64,000 nt of DNA, taken from NCBI RefSeq assembly GCF_002159845.1, contig NZ_NFJK01000002.1:124001-188000 (forward strand), read 5' to 3'. The position numbers were made by a program, and so were the translations under genes. A model generated the notes under the pieces. The model was given only the letters and a program-made list of their open reading frames with translations. It was not told where the DNA came from and did not search any database. This stretch comes from Anaeromassilibacillus sp. An250. Lineage in GTDB: Bacteria; Bacillota; Clostridia; Oscillospirales; Acutalibacteraceae. Shown piece after piece: positions 35,070 to 44,060 of the stretch (position 1 is the first letter of the stretch; each line of letters begins with the position of its first letter).

Positions 35070-36632
35070 TTATTTTGCGTATTCAATCGCGCGGCTTTCA
35101 CGAATAATGTTGACCTTAATCTGGCCTGGATATTCGAGGTCGCTCTCAATCTTTTTACAGATATCCCGCGCAAGTAGGACCATTTTATCGTCGGAGATGA
35201 CATCCGGCTTCACCATGATGCGGATCTCGCGGCCTGCCTGGATCGCATAGCAGCGCTCGACCCCTTCGAAGGAAGAAGCCACCTCTTCCAGTTTCTCCAG
35301 ACGTTTGATGTAATTTTCCAGATTTTCACGCCGCGCGCCCGGCCTTGCGGCGGAAATGGCATCCGCGGCCTGTACAATGCAGGCAATGACCGTCTTGGCC
35401 TCCACATCGCCGTGGTGTGCTTGAATTGCGTGGATAACCGTCTCGCTCTCTTTATATTTGCGCGCCACATCGACGCCGATGTCCACATGGGAACCCTCGA
35501 TTTCGTGGTCGAGCGCCTTGCCGATGTCGTGCAACAGACCGGCGCGGCGTGCGATTGTGGGATCAAGCCCCAACTCCGAGGCAATCACGCCGGAGAGGTA
35601 GGCGACCTCCAAGGAGTGGTTCAGGACATTCTGGCCATAGCTGGTGCGGTAGCGCAGACGGCCGAGCAATTTGACCAACTCGGGATGGATGCCATTGACG
35701 CCGGCTTCGATGACCGCGCGCTCGCCCTCCTGTTTGATCGTGGCGTCCACCTCGCGGCGCGCCTTCTCGATCATCTCTTCGATGCGCGCCGGATGGATAC
35801 GGCCGTCCGCAATGAGCTTTTCCAGTGCGATACGCGCCACTTCGCGGCGCACCGGCTCAAAGCTGGAGAGCGTGATGGCCTCCGGCGTATCGTCGATGAT
35901 GAGGTCGACGCCGGTCAGGGTTTCGATGGCCCGGATATTGCGGCCCTCGCGACCGATGATGCGGCCCTTCATCTCATCGTTGGGCAGCGGCACCACCGAA
36001 ATGGTGGCTTCGGCCACATGGTCGGCGGCACAGCGCTGAATCGCCATGGAGATGATCTCGCGGGCGGACGCCTCTGCATCCTCGCGCGTCTGCTGTTCAA
36101 ACTCCATGAGTTTGACCGCCTTCTCGTGCGTCAGCTCGTCTTCCAGATTCTTCATCAAATAGTCCTTGGCCTGCTCAACGGTGAAACCGGAAATACGTTC
36201 CAGCATTTCAAACTGGCTCTTCTTTACCGCTTCCGCCTCGGCCAACCGCTCGTCGGCCTGCTTGTTTTTGTTGTTGAGGATTTCGTCCTTAGCCTCTAAG
36301 CTCTCGATTTTCTTGTCCAGGGTTTCTTCCTTCTGCTGAATGCGGCGTTCCTGGCGCTGGACTTCCTTGCGGCGGTCATTTAATTCTTTTTCCGCCTCGG
36401 CACGCTGCCGGTGAATCTCGTCCTTGCCTTCGAGAACAGCCTCCTTTTTCTTTGCCTCTGCGGTCTTGATCGCCTCGCTCACAATGCGTTTGGCCTCGTC
36501 TTCCGCGGAGTGAATCGCAAATTCTGCGGTCTTCTTGCGGTGCGCAACGCCAGCAAAAAAGGCAATTGCCGCACTAATCACAGCGCATACCAGCGCAATG
36601 ACAATACATACGGGGAGTGAAATTTGATACAA
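35070..36632 (-). CDS. rny: Ribonuclease Y
   Basis: Membrane-anchored endoribonuclease starting mRNA decay. It has an N-terminal transmembrane helix ([19 protein letters not shown]), a long coiled coil (about residues 45-200), a KH domain ([20 protein letters not shown]) and an HD domain with [12 protein letters not shown]. The frame is open to 36668, but AAGGAGG lies inside that extension, 11 nt before a TTG at 36632. That start gives 520 residues, the normal RNase Y length, so I prefer it. Confidence 0.92.
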   Translation of the reverse strand: MYQISLPVCIVIALVCAVISAAIAFFAGVAHRKKTAEFAIHSAEDEAKRIVSEAIKTAEAKKKEAVLEGKDEIHRQRAEAEKELNDRRKEVQRQERRIQQKEETLDKKIESLEAKDEILNNKNKQADERLAEAEAVKKSQFEMLERISGFTVEQAKDYLMKNLEDELTHEKAVKLMEFEQQTREDAEASAREIISMAIQRCAADHVAEATISVVPLPNDEMKGRIIGREGRNIRAIETLTGVDLIIDDTPEAITLSSFEPVRREVARIALEKLIADGRIHPARIEEMIEKARREVDATIKQEGERAVIEAGVNGIHPELVKLLGRLRYRTSYGQNVLNHSLEVAYLSGVIASELGLDPTIARRAGLLHDIGKALDHEIEGSHVDIGVDVARKYKESETVIHAIQAHHGDVEAKTVIACIVQAADAISAARPGARRENLENYIKRLEKLEEVASSFEGVERCYAIQAGREIRIMVKPDVISDDKMVLLARDICKKIESDLEYPGQIKVNIIRESRAIEYAK

Positions 36633-37261
36633 TTCTGTTGGCACCTCCTTGTTTTCCATTTGATTCAAGGGGGCACTGAACCAGAACCGCGCAGATCAAC
36701 CGATCCGGTGGCAGCCCATCGGGGAGGGCTTTATGCTTCCTTCCAATACGGCGCAAACGCGCAAAGAAACCTACGGCCTGCCCTTCCTTAATAAACAGGA
36801 CCGGGAATCTTTGCCTGCAATCTGGCGTAGTTGGATACAGGGATTCCTTCCTTTCGATATGGAAAAGCGCAAAAATACGGTTCCCTATGGGAGGTGGCGG
36901 CAACATTTATGAAAAGGCACGCTCTGCCGCTGGCACACTTCCCGGATACGCCTGGGGCATGTTCGAAACGTTATTCAAGATAAATAAAGCCGAGAAAAAA
37001 GACCGCCGAGCAGCAAACAACCTAAAAAAAACTGCGCCAGCGGGTCCTGCTTCCCATATGGATTGGTTTCCCAAACATGCACAAAGCAAAAGTATTTTTA
37101 ACACAGATCCGGCCGAACATTTGCCGGTGTTGATATAAAGCGAGTTCCTTCAGCGTTTCCCCATGGGGTGGCCGGGATTCCCGATCACCCTGCATTTGAA
37201 ATTAAAATCTTGGAAACTACGGATGCAATGCATCCACTGTGAAACAATCATCACGGTTATA
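36633..37261. other. Long leader/intergenic region upstream of rny
   Basis: About 630 bases without a gene I can support. The minus strand holds two short frames (one starting at 37104, one overlapping the rny start) without good ribosome binding sites or recognisable protein. The rny transcript from the promoter at 37262-37291 would carry this as a very long 5' leader. Confidence 0.4.
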
Positions 37262-37291
37262 ATTGTATTACGATATATACCCGGATGTCAA
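37262..37291 (-). promoter_or_regulatory. Probable rny promoter
   Basis: On the minus strand TTGACA and TACAAT are separated by 18 bp. It is divergent from the thrS leader promoter about 80 bp away. Confidence 0.7.
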
Positions 37292-37369
37292 GAATTTTGA
37301 TGTCAATATGTATAAATTATGAATAAAATGTGATGGAATGCTTTGAAACAATCACAAGAAAAATCCCGC

Positions 37370-37398
37370 TTGACAACCAGTGGGGGGAATGATAAGAT
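37370..37398 (+). promoter_or_regulatory. Promoter of the thrS T-box transcript
   Basis: TTGACA (37370-37375) and TAAGAT (37393-37398), 17-bp spacing. Confidence 0.85.
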
Positions 37399-37419
37399 AA
37401 AACCAGATCAAAAGGTTGA

Positions 37420-37660
37420 AAGCGTTGATGAGGACGCCGTAAATCCCCAGCAACAGAGAGCACGCGCAGTAGCTGGAAGCGCGGGCGGCAGGCGGGATTT
37501 GCAAAGGCCACCACCTCGGAGCGTGCGCCGAACGCGTTGTGCAGAAGGCGTGCCGTATGGCCGCGTTATAGGCCGCTGAAAGGACAGGATTCCTGTCGAA
37601 TCAGGGTGGAACCGTGGGTTATACAACCCGCCCCTTTGTTGAGAAGGGGCGGGTTTTTTG
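37420..37660 (+). promoter_or_regulatory. T-box leader controlling thrS (Thr specifier)
   Basis: T-box riboswitch sensing uncharged tRNA-Thr. It shows TTGATGAGGACGCCGTAA at the Stem I base, ACAGAGAGCACGCGC, the specifier ACC at 37510-37512 (before ACCTCGGAGC), the T-box TGGAACCGTGG (37607-37617), and the terminator AACCCGCCCCTT / AAGGGGCGGGTT plus T6 (37625-37659). The specifier agrees with the synthetase encoded downstream. Confidence 0.93.
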
Positions 37661-37690
37661 TTTGTTGAAATTGAAAAAGGAGACGAGAAT

Positions 37691-39601
37691 ATGGTAAAAG
37701 TAACGCTCAAAGGCGATGTGCGGGAGTATGAGGCCGGCACAACCATCGCTGAAATTGCAAAATCCATCGGCGCGGGCCTGTATAAGGCCGCTTGCGCCGG
37801 CAAAATCGACGGGGAGGCTGTGGACCTGCGCACCCCTGTGACGAAGGACTGCTCCGTCGAGATCCTAACCTTTGATACGGCCGAAGGGAAACATGCCTAT
37901 TGGCACACCACCTCCCACATCATGGCGCAGGCGGTTCAGCATTTGTTCCCGGACGCGGTGTTTGCCATCGGCCCGGCCATTGAAAATGGATTCTATTATG
38001 ACATGGACCTGCCGCGTACCCTCACGCCGGAAGACCTCGAAAAGATCGAGGCGGAGATGAAGAAAATCATCAAGCAGGACCTTCCGCTGGAAAAATTTGA
38101 GCTTGACCCGGACGAAGCCAAGGACATGATGGCGAAGAACAACCAGGTCTATAAAGTGGAATTGATCGAAGAACACTCCGGCAAGGGCGAGAAGATCAGC
38201 TTCTACAAGCAGGGCGATTTTACAGACCTCTGCGCCGGCCCGCATCTGATGTCCACCGGCTGCGTCAAGGCGGTCAAGCTGTTGAACTGCACGGGCGCTT
38301 ATTGGCGTGCGGACGCGAACAACAAGATGTTGCAGCGCGTGTATGGCATCTCCTTCCCGAAGGCGTCCCAGCTGGACGAATACGTCACGATGCTGGAAGA
38401 GGCGAAAAAGCGCGACCACCGCAAGATCGGCAAGGATCTGGAGCTCTTCACCATCATGGAAGAGGGCCCGGGCTTCCCGTTCTTCCTGCCAAAGGGCATG
38501 GTGCTGAAAAACCTGTTGATCGACTATTGGCGTGAGATTCACCGCGAGGCGGGATACCAGGAGATCTCTACGCCGATCATCCTGAGCCGGAAGCTCTGGG
38601 AGCGCAGCGGCCACTGGGATCACTACCAGCAGAATATGTATACCACTGTAATCGACGACGAAGATTTTGCCATCAAGCCGATGAACTGCCCGGGCGGGAT
38701 TTTGGTCTATAAGACAAAGCTGCACTCCTACCGCGACCTGCCCCTCCGCATCGGCGAGTTGGGCTTGGTGCACCGCCATGAGCTCTCCGGAGCGCTCCAC
38801 GGCCTGATGCGCGTACGCTGCTTTACGCAGGATGACGCCCACATCTTTATGACGCCGGAGCAGATCAAAGATGAGATCAAAGGCGTTGTGCGCCTGATCG
38901 ACAAGGTGTACAGCACCTTTGGGTTCAAATATCATATCGAATTGTCCACCATGCCGGAGGACCACATGGGCGCCTTGGAGGATTGGAACACGGCGACCGA
39001 CGCCCTGCGCGATGCGATCAGCGAACTGGGCTATGACTATGAGGTCAACGAGGGCGACGGCGCATTCTATGGCCCGAAGCTGGACTTCCATCTGACCGAC
39101 TGCCTTGGCCGTACCTGGCAGTGCGGCACCATCCAGCTGGACTTCCAGCTGCCGGAGCGCTTCGAATTGGAGTACACCGGTGCAGACGGTGCAAAGCACC
39201 GCCCGATCATGATTCACCGCGTGGTGTTCGGCAGCATCGAGCGCTTCATCGGCATCCTGACCGAGCACTTTGCCGGTGCGTTCCCGATGTGGCTGGCGCC
39301 GGTACAGGTGAAGATTCTGCCGATCGCAGAGCGCCATCACGAGTATGCCGAGAAGTTGGAAAAGGCCCTCACGGATGCAGGGCTGCGCGTAGAGAACGAC
39401 CTGCGCAGCGAGAAGATCGGCTATAAGATCCGCGAGGCGCAGCTCCACAAGATTCCCTACATGCTCGTCGTGGGCGATAAGGAAATGGAAGAGGGGAATC
39501 TCTCCGTGCGCAGCCGCAAGGACGGCGATTTGGGCGCGATGACGCTGGAATCCTTCATTGAAAAGGCACAGCGGGAAGTGGCGGAGAAAGCCTGCGACTG
39601 A
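37691..39601 (+). CDS. thrS: Threonyl-tRNA synthetase
   Basis: Class II synthetase of 636 residues. It has an N-terminal TGS domain (1-60) and an editing domain with HTTSHIMAQAV and DLCAGPHL (about 75-225). The catalytic core shows the zinc ligands MNCPGG, VHRHELSG and IHRVVFGS. The C-terminal anticodon-binding domain spans about 540-636. The ATG at 37691 has GGAG 8 nt upstream; an upstream in-frame start lacks this. It is regulated by the T-box and followed by a strong terminator. Confidence 0.98.
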   Translation: MVKVTLKGDVREYEAGTTIAEIAKSIGAGLYKAACAGKIDGEAVDLRTPVTKDCSVEILTFDTAEGKHAYWHTTSHIMAQAVQHLFPDAVFAIGPAIENGFYYDMDLPRTLTPEDLEKIEAEMKKIIKQDLPLEKFELDPDEAKDMMAKNNQVYKVELIEEHSGKGEKISFYKQGDFTDLCAGPHLMSTGCVKAVKLLNCTGAYWRADANNKMLQRVYGISFPKASQLDEYVTMLEEAKKRDHRKIGKDLELFTIMEEGPGFPFFLPKGMVLKNLLIDYWREIHREAGYQEISTPIILSRKLWERSGHWDHYQQNMYTTVIDDEDFAIKPMNCPGGILVYKTKLHSYRDLPLRIGELGLVHRHELSGALHGLMRVRCFTQDDAHIFMTPEQIKDEIKGVVRLIDKVYSTFGFKYHIELSTMPEDHMGALEDWNTATDALRDAISELGYDYEVNEGDGAFYGPKLDFHLTDCLGRTWQCGTIQLDFQLPERFELEYTGADGAKHRPIMIHRVVFGSIERFIGILTEHFAGAFPMWLAPVQVKILPIAERHHEYAEKLEKALTDAGLRVENDLRSEKIGYKIREAQLHKIPYMLVVGDKEMEEGNLSVRSRKDGDLGAMTLESFIEKAQREVAEKACD

Positions 39602-39650
39602 TGCATTCGTAGTTCAACCCTTCCGCAAAAATTAGATATTTCTAAAGCGA

Positions 39651-39717
39651 AAAGGCGCTGGGATTTTTACCCAACCATAACATGTTTTTATGGATGGGTT
39701 TCCCAGCGCCTTTTGTG
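39651..39717 (+). terminator. Terminator after thrS
   Basis: A long stem beginning GGCGCTGGGA and closing TCCCAGCGCC, with an inner CCCA/TGGG pairing and a TTTTGTG tail. Confidence 0.85.
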
Positions 39718-39747
39718 TGCTTTCAGGAAAGGTTCGCATTTTGTCTC

Positions 39748-39939
39748 AAAGATTATGTAAAGTGATGATTTTGCAATTTTTCCACGGAATTGCACAGCTC
39801 GATTTTATAAGGTGGTGGAAAAGTAGGAGGAAATAGGGGAAAATGCCGCCCGTTCATGTGGAAAACTTAGTGGAAAATGTGGAATACTATAATTCTTGCG
39901 GAATGGGAGAGGGGTAGAAATGTAAAGATTATGTAAAGT
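39748..39939. repeat. Direct repeat AAAGATTATGTAAAGT upstream of tRNA-Gly
   Basis: The perfect 16-mer AAAGATTATGTAAAGT occurs at 39748-39763 and 39924-39939, in an otherwise gene-free AT-rich interval (39718-39983). Confidence 0.7.
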
Positions 39940-39983
39940 AAAGATTACAGAAATGAAAAAGAATTTTTTCTGCAAAAAGAGGC

Positions 39984-40012
39984 TTGCAACTGCGGGAAGT
40001 TTATGGTAAAAT
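39984..40012 (+). promoter_or_regulatory. tRNA-Gly promoter
   Basis: TTGCAA (39984-39989) and TAAAAT (40007-40012) with 17-bp spacing and TGG before the -10, about 33 nt before the mature tRNA. Confidence 0.8.
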
Positions 40013-40044
40013 AATAAAGCTACACAAATAGAAGATGTATTTAT

Positions 40045-40118
40045 GCGGCTGTAGTTCATCGGTAGAATAGAAGCTTCCCAAGCTTCGGAGGTGGGTTCGA
40101 CTCCCATCAGCCGCTCCA
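40045..40118 (+). tRNA. tRNA-Gly (anticodon CCC)
   Basis: A 74-nt cloverleaf. The acceptor stem GCGGCTG pairs with the segment ending CAGCCGC, and the discriminator T plus encoded CCA form the 3' end. The anticodon stem is GAAGC/GCTTC with loop TTCCCAA (anticodon 40077-40079), and the T arm is GGTGGGTTCGACTCCCATC. It reads GGG codons. Confidence 0.96.
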
Positions 40119-40119
40119 C

Positions 40120-40154
40120 ACCTGCGGTGAGCAAGTCGCGCACCGCAGGTTTTT
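40120..40154 (+). terminator. Terminator after tRNA-Gly
   Basis: ACCTGCGGTG (40120-40129) pairs with CACCGCAGGT (40141-40150), then TTTTCT. Confidence 0.9.
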
Positions 40155-40234
40155 CTCTATTTGAAGCTTTTCTGCCTGCGTTTATCGCGGGTATTTTTTG
40201 TCAACATTTCCCAACGGCAAGTTGCTGTTTTTGC

Positions 40235-40270
40235 ATAACGTACTCCACAAAGTGGGGTGCGTTATTTTTA
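40235..40270 (+). terminator. Second hairpin downstream of tRNA-Gly
   Basis: ATAACG.AC.CCAC pairs with GTGGGGTGCGTTAT around a 3-nt loop and is followed by TTTTTAT. No gene lies between it and the tRNA, so it may be a relic or a backup terminator. Confidence 0.5.
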
Positions 40271-40394
40271 TGCCCTGAGTGAAAAGTGGAAGTTTTTCTA
40301 TCTGAGCCACTCCCTGTGGCGCGTTAGGGGATACGCAACAGGGGCATTCATTTAGGGCCTCCTGTGCGTATTTGTGGAGGAGTGGTCTTTCGGA

Positions 40395-40814
40395 TCAGTG
40401 CCTCTCGGTTGCGTGATCCGGCAGTTCCTCCGTGAGGAGATGCTCTTTCCGCCAAAAGGTCTGGCAGTTTGCCTTCTCTTCCAGATTAAAGCGGATCATC
40501 CGTTCCAGCAGGGGGAAGTCCACCGGCTGTGCCCATCCGATGCGGATAATTTCTTTGCTGTGCGTATAGCCGGCCTGTAGGATGTCATCCGAAAAACGCT
40601 CGATGCCCGCCCGTTCCGGGGCGACGGCCAGATGCTTTTTGGCAACGCTGAAACCGATGATGAACGTACCGTGGTCGGTAAACATCGGCTGGTTCCAAGC
40701 AATTTTGGGCCTCAGTGTGGGGAACGTGGCGGTAATCCAGTGAAATATATCCTGTAGTCTATCCCGGTGCAGCGGATTTTCTACTCGTTCCAAATATTCG
40801 GCGAATGGCTCCAA
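40395..40814 (-). CDS. DUF1801 (YdhG-like) protein
   Basis: A ~139-residue protein of the DUF1801 family: FAEYLERVENPLHRDRL, PKIAWNQPMFTDHGTFIIGF, SVAKKHLAVAPE, and the C-terminal FNLEEKANCQTFW. A B. subtilis relative has been described as a frataxin-like iron chaperone, but most members are uncharacterised. The frame is open upstream to 40883; I prefer the TTG at 40814 because GGGGGT lies just upstream and homologs begin near this point. The start is uncertain. Confidence 0.8.
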   Translation of the reverse strand: MEPFAEYLERVENPLHRDRLQDIFHWITATFPTLRPKIAWNQPMFTDHGTFIIGFSVAKKHLAVAPERAGIERFSDDILQAGYTHSKEIIRIGWAQPVDFPLLERMIRFNLEEKANCQTFWRKEHLLTEELPDHATERH

Positions 40815-41037
40815 TCCCTTACCCCCAATCCAATAAAGTAGACCTCGTTTTGGGCTTTCCACAGCGATTTTGTAGGAAGCCACATGGAAGATAGGGTTCC
40901 CATTTTCGCCCTAGAAACGCATTTCCATTTCAGATCGTATTTTTTGGCAAGCTGCCATGGAAATTCATATAGTCGGCCCGACAATTGCTGTTATCCCAAG
41001 TACGGCCCGCTGGAATCCGCTGTTTCCAACAGATAAA

Positions 41038-41082
41038 GAAAAAGCGCTCCCCATTGCCTTTTGCAATGGGGAGCGCTTTCAA
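41038..41082 (-). terminator. Terminator of the split helicase gene
   Basis: AAAGCGCTCCCCATTG pairs perfectly with CAATGGGGAGCGCTTT across a short loop. On the minus strand it is followed by TTCTTTATC. Confidence 0.85.
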
Positions 41083-41144
41083 GTTCGATCGAAAATCCGT
41101 TTCTAATAAAAAACATATTACAAGCCAAATGACCCGGATGGGAA

Positions 41145-42035
41145 TCAATCAAACAAGCTCAACTGCTTCATCTCCGAAGCGCGCTTTTTTCCTCCGGTAG
41201 TAGTCTTATGCAGGCAGTCCGCCGGGATCGCATCCAAAAAGCAGGAGGGCTCGTTTGAGGTCAATAGGATCAATTCCTCCTGCGCGCGGGTCATCCCAAC
41301 GTAAAATAGACGGCGTTCCTCTTCCACATTTGCCGGATGCTTGGGAGATTCCAGCGGAATCTTTCCCTGCCGGACGCCGGCGAGGAAAACCACAGGGAAT
41401 TCCAAGCCCTTGGAGCCGTGCAGGGTCATCAGGGTGACCGCGCCCGCTTCGTAGAGTTTTCCGGTTGCGCTTCGCATCAAGTCGCTTTCCTGGCCGAGAA
41501 GTAAGTTTTGCAGGAAAGAGGCCATGTCTTTGTGGAATACCGCTGTGTTCAGCAGGCGCTGGAAAGGTTCTGAGGCGGTGAGTCCCTGCGCTTTGGCCCA
41601 TGCATCCAAGAGCTTGCGCGGCTTTTCCTTTCCCACGCGCTGCCGAAATTCCTCCACCTGCGCAAAGAAGGGCTGTAGGACCGCCACATCCGCGTATTCG
41701 GTTGCAGCGGCGTCCAAGGCTTCCTGGGAAGAATTCTCACTTGCCGCCTGCGCAAAAAATTGTGCAAGGCTGCCGATTAAGTCCGCGGGACAGTTCCAAA
41801 CGAGCTTTAAACAGGCGCGCAGGGCGGGATCGTTTTGCACATCCAACAGAAAGTGGAAAAAGCTTACAGCTCCGCGCACGGCGTCATCCGCCAAGAAGTC
41901 GTCGCGCCCGGCGATCACGCAGGGAATCCCCTCCCGGCGGAGGCATTTTTCCACAAGATCGGCCTGCCGGTGGGTACGGTATAAAACGGCGATGTCGGAG
42001 AAGCTGCGCGGCGGCGCATCCTCCGCATGGGAGAA
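41145..42035 (-). pseudogene. EndoQ-UvrD fusion protein, C-terminal fragment (helicase motifs V-VI)
   Basis: The C-terminal 296 codons of a UvrD/PcrA-like helicase, cut off from the 5' part by the mobile element. It contains SDIAVLYRTHRQADLVEKCL, helicase motif V in MTLHGSKGLEFPVVFL, and motif VI in RRLFYVGMTRAQEELILL. It has no start codon or ribosome binding site of its own at the junction, so it is probably not translated. Joined at the CCCGG common to both junctions, it continues the frame of the 50351-52711 fragment (...DSDAG + FSHAED...). The joined protein would be about 1083 residues. Confidence 0.88.
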
Positions 42036-42042
42036 CCCGGTA

Positions 42043-42059
42043 TCACATAGTTAAAAATA
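42043..42059 (+). repeat. Left terminal inverted repeat of the element
   Basis: TCACATAGTTAAAAATA matches the reverse complement of 50331-50347 at 14 of 17 positions. It lies 2 nt inside the CCCGG junction repeat. Confidence 0.7.
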
Positions 42060-42069
42060 TTGGTGTCAT

Positions 42070-43692
42070 TTAATCAATTTTGCCGATAAAGCGGTAGAAG
42101 ATTTCTACCTCCTGTTCCCGGCTTCCGTCCTCACCTTTGACCGCTTCATGGACAACGATTTTTTCAATCAGCGTATTCAAAAGTTCGGCGGTCAGTTCTG
42201 TTGGATTGACGCACTCTTTCATCAAGGCAATCCATTTTTCTGCGTCTGCGGCGTTCTGGCTTTCAGTGGCGATAGCGGATTGAAGCTGTTCAATCTTTGT
42301 GTCCAGTTCAGCCTGTTCGCTCTGGTACTTCCCGGACAGCATAGAGAAGTTGTATTCTGTGATACGCCCCGCCGCCCAGTCCTCATACATCCGGGCAAAC
42401 AGGGTATCGACTTCGGCTTTCCGCTTCTCCGCTTTGTTCAACTCTGCGGCTTGCTTCTTTCTTGCGGCGGCCTGTCCCTTGTCATTGGCATTTAACAGCC
42501 GCTTCAAAAGCCGTTCTTCATCATGCTGTACCAGCCCCGACCAGTATTGCAGACGGGAGAGGACATAGGCGTAAAGCACATCATAGCGGATATAATGCAT
42601 GGAGCATTGGCGTGTGCCCTGTCCGTACTTGCTACAATGATAATGGCCGTAAGGCTTGCTGTTCTGCCTGTTCTCCCCATAGGACAACGACCAGCCGCAA
42701 TCCGAACATTTTACCAATCCGGAAAAAATCTGTGTTGTACCGTCCTTGCATTTTCTGCGGCGGTTTGCTATCTGCTCCTGTACCTGCCGGAAAACCTGTT
42801 CGCTGATAATCGGCTCCTGCGTGTTCTCCACCCGCACCCATTCACTTTGGGGCTTGCGTATCCTCCGCTTGTTCTTAAAGGAAATGTTTGTTTCCCGGTA
42901 GTGGATGGTATGGCCGATATAGGTTTCGTCTTTCATAATGCTCTTGACCTGCGCTATCGTCCATGCGTAGCTTTTTTCCTCTGGCGCACCCGCATAGATG
43001 TTTGCGAAAGTCCCGTCACGCTGGAAGTTGATAAATCCCGGCGTGGGAACCTTTTCCGCAATCAGTATTCTTGTGATACTGGCCGCCCCTCTGCCATGAA
43101 TGGCGAGGTCAAAAATCTTCTCCACTATCCAGCGGGTTTCCTCGTCGATTATCAGCTTGTTTTTGATTTCCGGGTGTTTCCTGTACCCGATGGGAGCATA
43201 AGCGCCGATACGCTGTCCTGTGGCAAACTTTGCTTTGAAAGCGGCCTTTACCTTGCGGCTTGTATCTTTCGCAAACCATTCATTGAACAGGTTTTTGAAC
43301 GGGACAAAATCGGAAAGCCCTTTCTCTGTGTCCTCATTCTCCGCAACGGCGATGTAGCGCACCCGTTTTTCCGGGAACAGAAATTCCAGATAGTAGTCCA
43401 TCATCACATGTTCCCGCCCGAAACGGGAAAGGTCTTTCGTGACAATGCAGTTTACTTTTCCGGCTTCCACATCGTCCATCATGCGCTGAAAATCCGGGCG
43501 TTCAAAGTTCGTCCCCGACCAGCCATCGTCCACATACTCACCGACTACATGAAGTCCCTGTTCCTTTGCGTACTGTTGCAGGATTGTCCGCTGTGTTTCA
43601 ATGCTTACGCTGTCACCATAGTTTTCATCGTCCCGGCTCAATCTCATATAAAGCGCCGTGTTGTAAATCGTAGTATTGTAAGGTTGTTTCAC
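42070..43692 (-). CDS. Large serine recombinase (TnpX/TndX type)
   Basis: Site-specific recombinase that excises and inserts the element, 540 residues. The catalytic Ser is in LYMRLSRDD (about residue 19), with SIETQRTILQQYA, KDLSRFGREHVMMDYY and DYYLEFLFPEK in the resolvase domain. The recombinase domain follows (about 165-290; GAYAPIGYRKHP). A zinc ribbon has CSDCGWSL and two further cysteines, then a coiled coil and a C-terminal DUF4368-like segment (VVHEAVKGEDG). The GTG start has AAGGAGG 9 nt upstream. It lies at the element end, reading outward, as in Tn4451. Confidence 0.95.
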   Translation of the reverse strand: MKQPYNTTIYNTALYMRLSRDDENYGDSVSIETQRTILQQYAKEQGLHVVGEYVDDGWSGTNFERPDFQRMMDDVEAGKVNCIVTKDLSRFGREHVMMDYYLEFLFPEKRVRYIAVAENEDTEKGLSDFVPFKNLFNEWFAKDTSRKVKAAFKAKFATGQRIGAYAPIGYRKHPEIKNKLIIDEETRWIVEKIFDLAIHGRGAASITRILIAEKVPTPGFINFQRDGTFANIYAGAPEEKSYAWTIAQVKSIMKDETYIGHTIHYRETNISFKNKRRIRKPQSEWVRVENTQEPIISEQVFRQVQEQIANRRRKCKDGTTQIFSGLVKCSDCGWSLSYGENRQNSKPYGHYHCSKYGQGTRQCSMHYIRYDVLYAYVLSRLQYWSGLVQHDEERLLKRLLNANDKGQAAARKKQAAELNKAEKRKAEVDTLFARMYEDWAAGRITEYNFSMLSGKYQSEQAELDTKIEQLQSAIATESQNAADAEKWIALMKECVNPTELTAELLNTLIEKIVVHEAVKGEDGSREQEVEIFYRFIGKID

Positions 43693-43793
43693 CGTTAAAA
43701 ATCCTCCTTCTTAAAGAAACAACCCACGCTTACAATACTTTTGCTCTATGGCAATTATATCATAAGCGTGGGCGTGTTATCAATGATGGGCTA

Positions 43794-43988
43794 TCAGGTT
43801 GAAGCGGCTTTTTCTGCGGTATGCCGCACCACATCTACAATCAGATCACCGAGGGGCTTCCCGCCTGCGGCGAAGTGTTCGGAGATTTTTATACGGTTGT
43901 TCCCACATACAAAATACTGCGTGCCGTTCTCTGCTTGTATGACCTGCCCTGTCCGGGGCGTAAAAATATCGCTTTCGCTTTTTGCCAT
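43794..43988 (-). CDS. TnpW-like transposon protein
   Basis: A 64-residue protein, MAKSESDIFTPRTGQVIQ at the start, then YFVCGNNRIKISEHFA and KPLGDLIVDVV. I recognise this as the small TnpW-type protein found beside large serine recombinases in clostridial elements; its role is unproven. The ATG at 43988 has GGAGG 7 nt upstream. Confidence 0.75.
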   Translation of the reverse strand: MAKSESDIFTPRTGQVIQAENGTQYFVCGNNRIKISEHFAAGGKPLGDLIVDVVRHTAEKAAST

Positions 43989-44060
43989 CCAGTGTCCTCC
44001 ATATTCAGTTTTCAAGGTACAATGCCGCACAGGGGCGGCGAAAATTTCTGCTTATATCTA

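Noticed and set aside
36574-37138. Short frames in the region upstream of rny
   Set aside because: They overlap one another or the rny start, lack ribosome binding sites and match nothing recognisable.
40045-42036. tRNA-Gly as the attachment site of the element
   Set aside because: The element ends are inside the helicase gene 2 kb away, and no copy of the tRNA 3' end is found at either junction.
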